Assembly: GCA_963850205.1 (NCBI GenBank)
Contig: CAWKKJ010000014.1
Location: 62,001 to 126,000, forward strand
Origin: JACVRW01 sp963850205
Lineage (GTDB): Bacteria; Actinomycetota; Thermoleophilia; Solirubrobacterales; Thermoleophilaceae
Reading direction: 5' to 3'
Length of the DNA stretch: 64,000 bases
Shown here: in pieces, positions 60,814-64,000 of the stretch
How the letters are laid out: every line of letters begins with the position of its first letter
Position numbering within the stretch: the stretch's first letter is position 1
Position numbers and translations under genes: made by a program
Notes under the pieces: model-generated
What the model was told of the DNA's origin: nothing
Seen by the model: the letters and a program-made list of their open reading frames with translations, nothing else
Database searches by the model: none

Positions 60814-61943
60814 TGGATTCCTGGATCGAGGCCGTCGCGCCCCGGGTCGCGCTGACGGCAGAGCGGGAGCTGGAGGCGCTGGTGGGCGTCTCGTCCCCCT
60901 CCGGCGACGTGGAGGGCGCCGAGGAATGCGCCGCGCTGGCGGCGGCCTTCCTCCCGCCCGAGGCGGAAATCGAGCGCCTCGAGTGCTCGACCGCCCGTCA
61001 CGCCCCCGATCTCTGCGGGCGCCTGCACGGCGCCGGCACCGGGCGGGTGCTCCTGCTCGGTCACCTGGACACCGTGGTGGCCCACGGCGCCCACCGGCCG
61101 CTGGAGAAGGACGGCGACCGCATGACCGGCTCCGGCGCCGTGGACATGAAGGGCGGCGTGGCCCTGGCGCTCGGGGTGGCCCGGGAGCTGGCCCAGCGGC
61201 CCGAGCTCTACGCCGAGGTGGCGCTGCTGCTCGTCAACGACGAGGAATGGCGCACGGGGCCGTTCGCCCACACGGGCCGGTTTGCCGACTTCGACGCCTG
61301 TCTCTGCTTCGAGGCGGGGGAGCGCACGGCCGATGGGCACGACGCGCTGGTGGCGCGGCGCAAGGCGGCGGCCACGCTGCGGGTGGAAGCGCGGGGCCGG
61401 GCCTCGCACTCCGGGTCGGCGCCCGAGCGAGGGCGTAGCGGGCTCCTGGCCCTCGCCGACGTGGCCCGGCGGATCGCGGAGCGCAGCGACCCCGACGGCC
61501 CCGATCGCCTCACTGCGGTGCCCACCATCCTGCGGGCCGGCGAGGCCTTCAACGTGGTGCCCCCGGCGGGCGAGCTGGTGTGCGACCTGCGCGCCGACCG
61601 GCTCGAGGCCTTCGATCCCGTGCTCGAAGCCGTGCCCGAGGAGCTCGACGAGGTGCGCCTGGACGCCCAGCTGGTGCGGGCCTGGCCGGGCATGGACTCG
61701 CGGCCGGCGGTGGCGGGCCTGCTCGAGCGGGCCGCCGAGCGGCTGGGTCGCCCGCTCGCCGCGGCCGAACGCGGCGGGGCCAGCGACGCCAGCCATCTGG
61801 CCGCCGCGATCCCGCTCACCGTCGACGGGCTGGGGCCGCGCGGCGGCGGTGCGCACACGCCCGAGGAGTGGGTCGGCAGGGCATCGCTGCACACGCGGGC
61901 CGAGGTGGCGCTCGCCGTGGTGGGCGCGCTGCTCGAAGCGTGA
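60813..61943 (+). CDS. M20-family zinc peptidase (carboxypeptidase G2-like)
   Basis: A 376-aa cytosolic hydrolase. Metal motifs: LLLGHLDTVVAHG (His, Asp, about residue 86), GSGAVDMKGGVALALG (bridging Asp), LLVNDEEWRTGPFA (catalytic Glu pair), and a late His in LGPRGGGAHTPEEW. The dimerisation domain has ARGRASHSGSAPERG. Could cleave peptides or N-acyl amino acids. Likely co-transcribed with the GNAT gene. Confidence 0.82.
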   Translation: MDSWIEAVAPRVALTAERELEALVGVSSPSGDVEGAEECAALAAAFLPPEAEIERLECSTARHAPDLCGRLHGAGTGRVLLLGHLDTVVAHGAHRPLEKDGDRMTGSGAVDMKGGVALALGVARELAQRPELYAEVALLLVNDEEWRTGPFAHTGRFADFDACLCFEAGERTADGHDALVARRKAAATLRVEARGRASHSGSAPERGRSGLLALADVARRIAERSDPDGPDRLTAVPTILRAGEAFNVVPPAGELVCDLRADRLEAFDPVLEAVPEELDEVRLDAQLVRAWPGMDSRPAVAGLLERAAERLGRPLAAAERGGASDASHLAAAIPLTVDGLGPRGGGAHTPEEWVGRASLHTRAEVALAVVGALLEA

Positions 61944-61969
61944 GTGCTGAGCGGTAGCCTTGCTCGCGC

Positions 61970-63043
61970 TTGCCGCCCGCCGCCGACACCCTGCGCCGCA
62001 CCCCCCTCTACGAGCGCCACGAGGCGGCAGGAGCCCGGCTGGTGCCCTTCGCCGGCTGGGAGATGCCGGTGCAGTACGAGGGCATCCGCCCCGAGCACGT
62101 GTCGGTGCGCACCACCGCGGGCGTGTTCGACGTCTCGCACATGGGCGAGATCGAGACCGCCGGGCCCCAGGCCGAGGAGTTCCTCCAGCGCGTCCTCTCC
62201 AACGACGTGACCAAGATCGCCGAGCGCGGGGCGCAGTACTCGGTGCTGTGCAACACCGACGGCGGCGTGCTGGACGACCTCTTCACCTACCGGCTCGACG
62301 GAGGGCGCTTTCTCACCGTCACCAACGCCGCCAACCACGAGCGCGACCTGGCCTGGTTTGCCGAGCAGGCCGAGGGCTTCGACGCCGAGGTGCGCGATGC
62401 CCACGCCGACTGGGCGATGCTCGCCGTGCAGGGCCCGGAGGCCCGCGGCGCGCTCGAGCGGCTGGCCCGGGGTGAGCTTCCCGCGAGGATGCGCACCGCC
62501 GGCCTGCGCCTGGCCGGGGTGGACTGCCTGGTCTGCGGCACCGGCTACACCGGCGAGGACGGCTGCGAGCTGATGATTCCGCCCGACGGCGCCGGCGCGG
62601 TCTGGGACGCCCTGCTGGCCGAGGGGGTGCGGCCCGCCGGCCTGGGCGCCCGCGACACCCTCCGCCTGGAGGTCTGCTTCCACCTCTACGGCAACGACCT
62701 GAGCGAGGACCGCAACCCGATCGAGGCCGGCCTGCAGTGGTGCTGCAAGCTGGACACGGACTTCATCGGCGCCGGGGCGCTGCGGGACCTCCAGCCCGAG
62801 CAGACCCTGGTCCCGTTCGCCTTCACCGGGCCGGGGATCCCGCGCCAGGGCAATCCTGTGGCCACCGAGCAGGGATCCGGGGTGGTCACGAGCGGCTCGC
62901 TCTCGCCCTGTCTCGACACCGGCATCGGGCTGGCCTATGTGCCGGCCGGGGCGGCCGCTCCAGGCACGCCGATCGAGGTGGACGTGCGGGGCAAGAGCCG
63001 CGCCGCGGAGGTACGCGACAAACCGCTCTACGAAACGAGGTGA
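61970..63043 (+). CDS. gcvT: glycine cleavage system T protein (aminomethyltransferase)
   Basis: A 357-aa enzyme releasing ammonia and passing the methylene group to tetrahydrofolate. LVPFAGWEMPVQYEGI, DVSHMGEIETAGP, ADWAMLAVQGPEA, GYTGEDGCELMIPPDGA, GLGARDTLRLEVCFHLYGND and the terminal GIGLAYVPAGA. TTG start; TAGCCT at 61955-61960 is a probable -10. One nt before gcvH. The folate it uses links to folP. Confidence 0.92.
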   Translation: MPPAADTLRRTPLYERHEAAGARLVPFAGWEMPVQYEGIRPEHVSVRTTAGVFDVSHMGEIETAGPQAEEFLQRVLSNDVTKIAERGAQYSVLCNTDGGVLDDLFTYRLDGGRFLTVTNAANHERDLAWFAEQAEGFDAEVRDAHADWAMLAVQGPEARGALERLARGELPARMRTAGLRLAGVDCLVCGTGYTGEDGCELMIPPDGAGAVWDALLAEGVRPAGLGARDTLRLEVCFHLYGNDLSEDRNPIEAGLQWCCKLDTDFIGAGALRDLQPEQTLVPFAFTGPGIPRQGNPVATEQGSGVVTSGSLSPCLDTGIGLAYVPAGAAAPGTPIEVDVRGKSRAAEVRDKPLYETR

Positions 63044-63044
63044 C

Positions 63045-63440
63045 GTGGCCGAGGAGACCTATCCCGAGGACCTGAGGTACCACCACGAGCACGACTGGGC
63101 CCGGATCGAGGGCGACCAGGCCGTCTTCGGCGTCACCTGGTACGCCCAGGACGCGCTCGGCGAGGTGGTCTTCTTCGACCCCCCGGAGATCGGCTCCGAG
63201 GTGGGCAAGGACCAGACCTACGCCGAGGTGGAGTCGGTGAAGGCGGTGTCCGACGTGTTCGCGCCGTTGTCGGGCGAGATCGTGGAGGTCAACGAGGCGC
63301 TGGGCGACAGTCCCGAGCGCATCAACGAGGACCCCTACGGCGAGGGCTGGCTGGTCAAGGTGAGGCTCAGCGACGCCTCCGAGGTCGATTCGCTGATGGA
63401 TGTGGGGGCGTACAAGGATTTGCTCCGATCGGGTAACTAA
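63045..63440 (+). CDS. gcvH: glycine cleavage system H protein
   Basis: A 131-aa lipoyl-domain carrier that shuttles aminomethyl groups between P and T proteins. HHEHDWARIEGDQAVFG begins the domain; the lipoylated Lys is in VESVKAVSDVFAP (about residue 66). Ends SLMDVGAYKDLL. GTG start one nt after the gcvT stop. Confidence 0.95.
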   Translation: MAEETYPEDLRYHHEHDWARIEGDQAVFGVTWYAQDALGEVVFFDPPEIGSEVGKDQTYAEVESVKAVSDVFAPLSGEIVEVNEALGDSPERINEDPYGEGWLVKVRLSDASEVDSLMDVGAYKDLLRSGN

Positions 63441-63455
63441 CGTCGTAGCCAACCT

Positions 63456-64000
63456 ATGAGCCGGTACACCGGAGTCACCGAGCAGGACCTGCAGGAGATG
63501 CTCGACGCGATCGGCGCCGGGTCGGTGGACGATCTCTTCAGCGAGATCCCGGAGGGCGTGCGGCTCGGGCGCGAGCTCGACCTGCCGCCGGGGGCCTCCG
63601 AGCAGGAGGTGTTCGGGCAGCTGTCGGCGCTGGCGGCGAGAAACCGCCACTGCGACGAGGAGGTGAGCTTCCTCGGGGCCGGGATGTACGACCACTACGT
63701 CCCCGCGCTGATCGACACCCTGCTCTCGCGCTCGGAGTTCCTCACCCCCTACACCCCCTACCAGCCGGAGGTCTCCCAGGGCGGGCTCCAGGTGATGTTC
63801 GAGTTCCAGACCGCGATCTCGGAGCTCACCGGCCTCCCCGTCTCCAACGCCTCGGTCTACGAAGGGCCGAGCGCAGTGGCCGCCGCCGGCTACCTGGCCA
63901 AGCTCGAGACCCGGCGCTCGAGGCTCGTGGCCTCGCGCGGCCTGCATCCCCATTCACGCGGGGCGCTTCGCACCCACGCCGCCGGCTACGGCATGGAGGT
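63456..64000 (+). CDS. gcvPA: glycine dehydrogenase (decarboxylating) subunit 1, partial
   Basis: The first 181 codons of a GcvPA protein, cut by the window end. SRYTGVTEQDLQEMLDAIGA opens it, then FLGAGMYDHYVPALIDTLLS, YTPYQPEVSQGGLQVMFEFQ and SNASVYEGPSAVAAAGYLA. The short first-subunit form means a separate gcvPB gene should follow. ATG 15 nt after gcvH. Confidence 0.93.
   Translation, partial: MSRYTGVTEQDLQEMLDAIGAGSVDDLFSEIPEGVRLGRELDLPPGASEQEVFGQLSALAARNRHCDEEVSFLGAGMYDHYVPALIDTLLSRSEFLTPYTPYQPEVSQGGLQVMFEFQTAISELTGLPVSNASVYEGPSAVAAAGYLAKLETRRSRLVASRGLHPHSRGALRTHAAGYGME

Noticed and set aside
1..64000. Prophage, integrase, insertion sequence or genomic island
   Set aside because: No transposase, integrase, tRNA target or base-composition break was seen; genes are mostly housekeeping.

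Overview
The window is very GC-rich, gene-dense DNA with many GTG/TTG starts and ATGA/GTGA overlaps. The gene types (meso-DAP-type MurE, a complete mraZ-to-ftsZ division/cell-wall cluster, an Rpf-like transglycosylase behind a c-di-AMP riboswitch, Tad pilus genes, a HisKA_3 kinase) suggest a high-GC Actinomycetota. My best guess is class Thermoleophilia, but that is inference; no rRNA or marker search was possible. I see no rRNA, tRNA, CRISPR array, insertion sequence, phage or replication origin.

Layout. 1-5.6 kb: a gene end, folP, a metallophosphoesterase, an SRPBCC protein, a two-gene cyclic 2,3-diphosphoglycerate pathway (cpgS-like plus 2-phosphoglycerate kinase) and a short Rho paralogue without the Walker A lysine. 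5.6-12.4 kb: secreted proteins (cupredoxin fusion, DUF305 lipoprotein, LVIVD-repeat protein), then a response regulator, kinase and CpaB-like operon. 12.4-17.8 kb: rpiA, lon, and a small family of secreted proteins with one intact and two broken members. 17.9-23.4 kb: an FtsX-type ABC transporter, sensor kinase and regulators, in a stretch full of frameshifts. 23.5-35.2 kb: an inhibitor-like lipoprotein, SDR, riboswitch plus Rpf-like gene, MFS transporter, M20 peptidase, methyltransferase, oligoendopeptidase, threonine dehydratase-like enzyme, acyl-CoA dehydrogenase, and an aminotransferase plus ThDP-enzyme operon. 35.3-44.4 kb: a polar amino-acid ABC importer, a large M14 carboxypeptidase, an aldo/keto reductase and tadA-tadB-tadC.

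44.6-60.4 kb is the dcw cluster in the order mraZ, rsmH, ftsL-like, ftsI, murE, murF, mraY, murD, ftsW, murG, murC, murB, ftsQ, ftsZ. Its promoter lies inside five 10-nt MraZ-type repeats, and ftsZ has its own near-consensus promoter. 60.4-64 kb holds a GNAT acetyltransferase, an M20 peptidase and the glycine cleavage genes gcvT, gcvH and the start of gcvPA.

Two features cut across the window. A dispersed hairpin repeat of about 36 nt occurs four times (5.6, 13.2, 23.9 and 25.5 kb), with one compensated base pair between copies. Isolated single-base frameshifts in cpgS, the acyl-CoA dehydrogenase and the amino-acid ABC genes are all net +1, often in G runs, which points to sequencing or assembly error rather than gene decay. 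The denser frameshifts between 16.6 and 22.4 kb are ambiguous.
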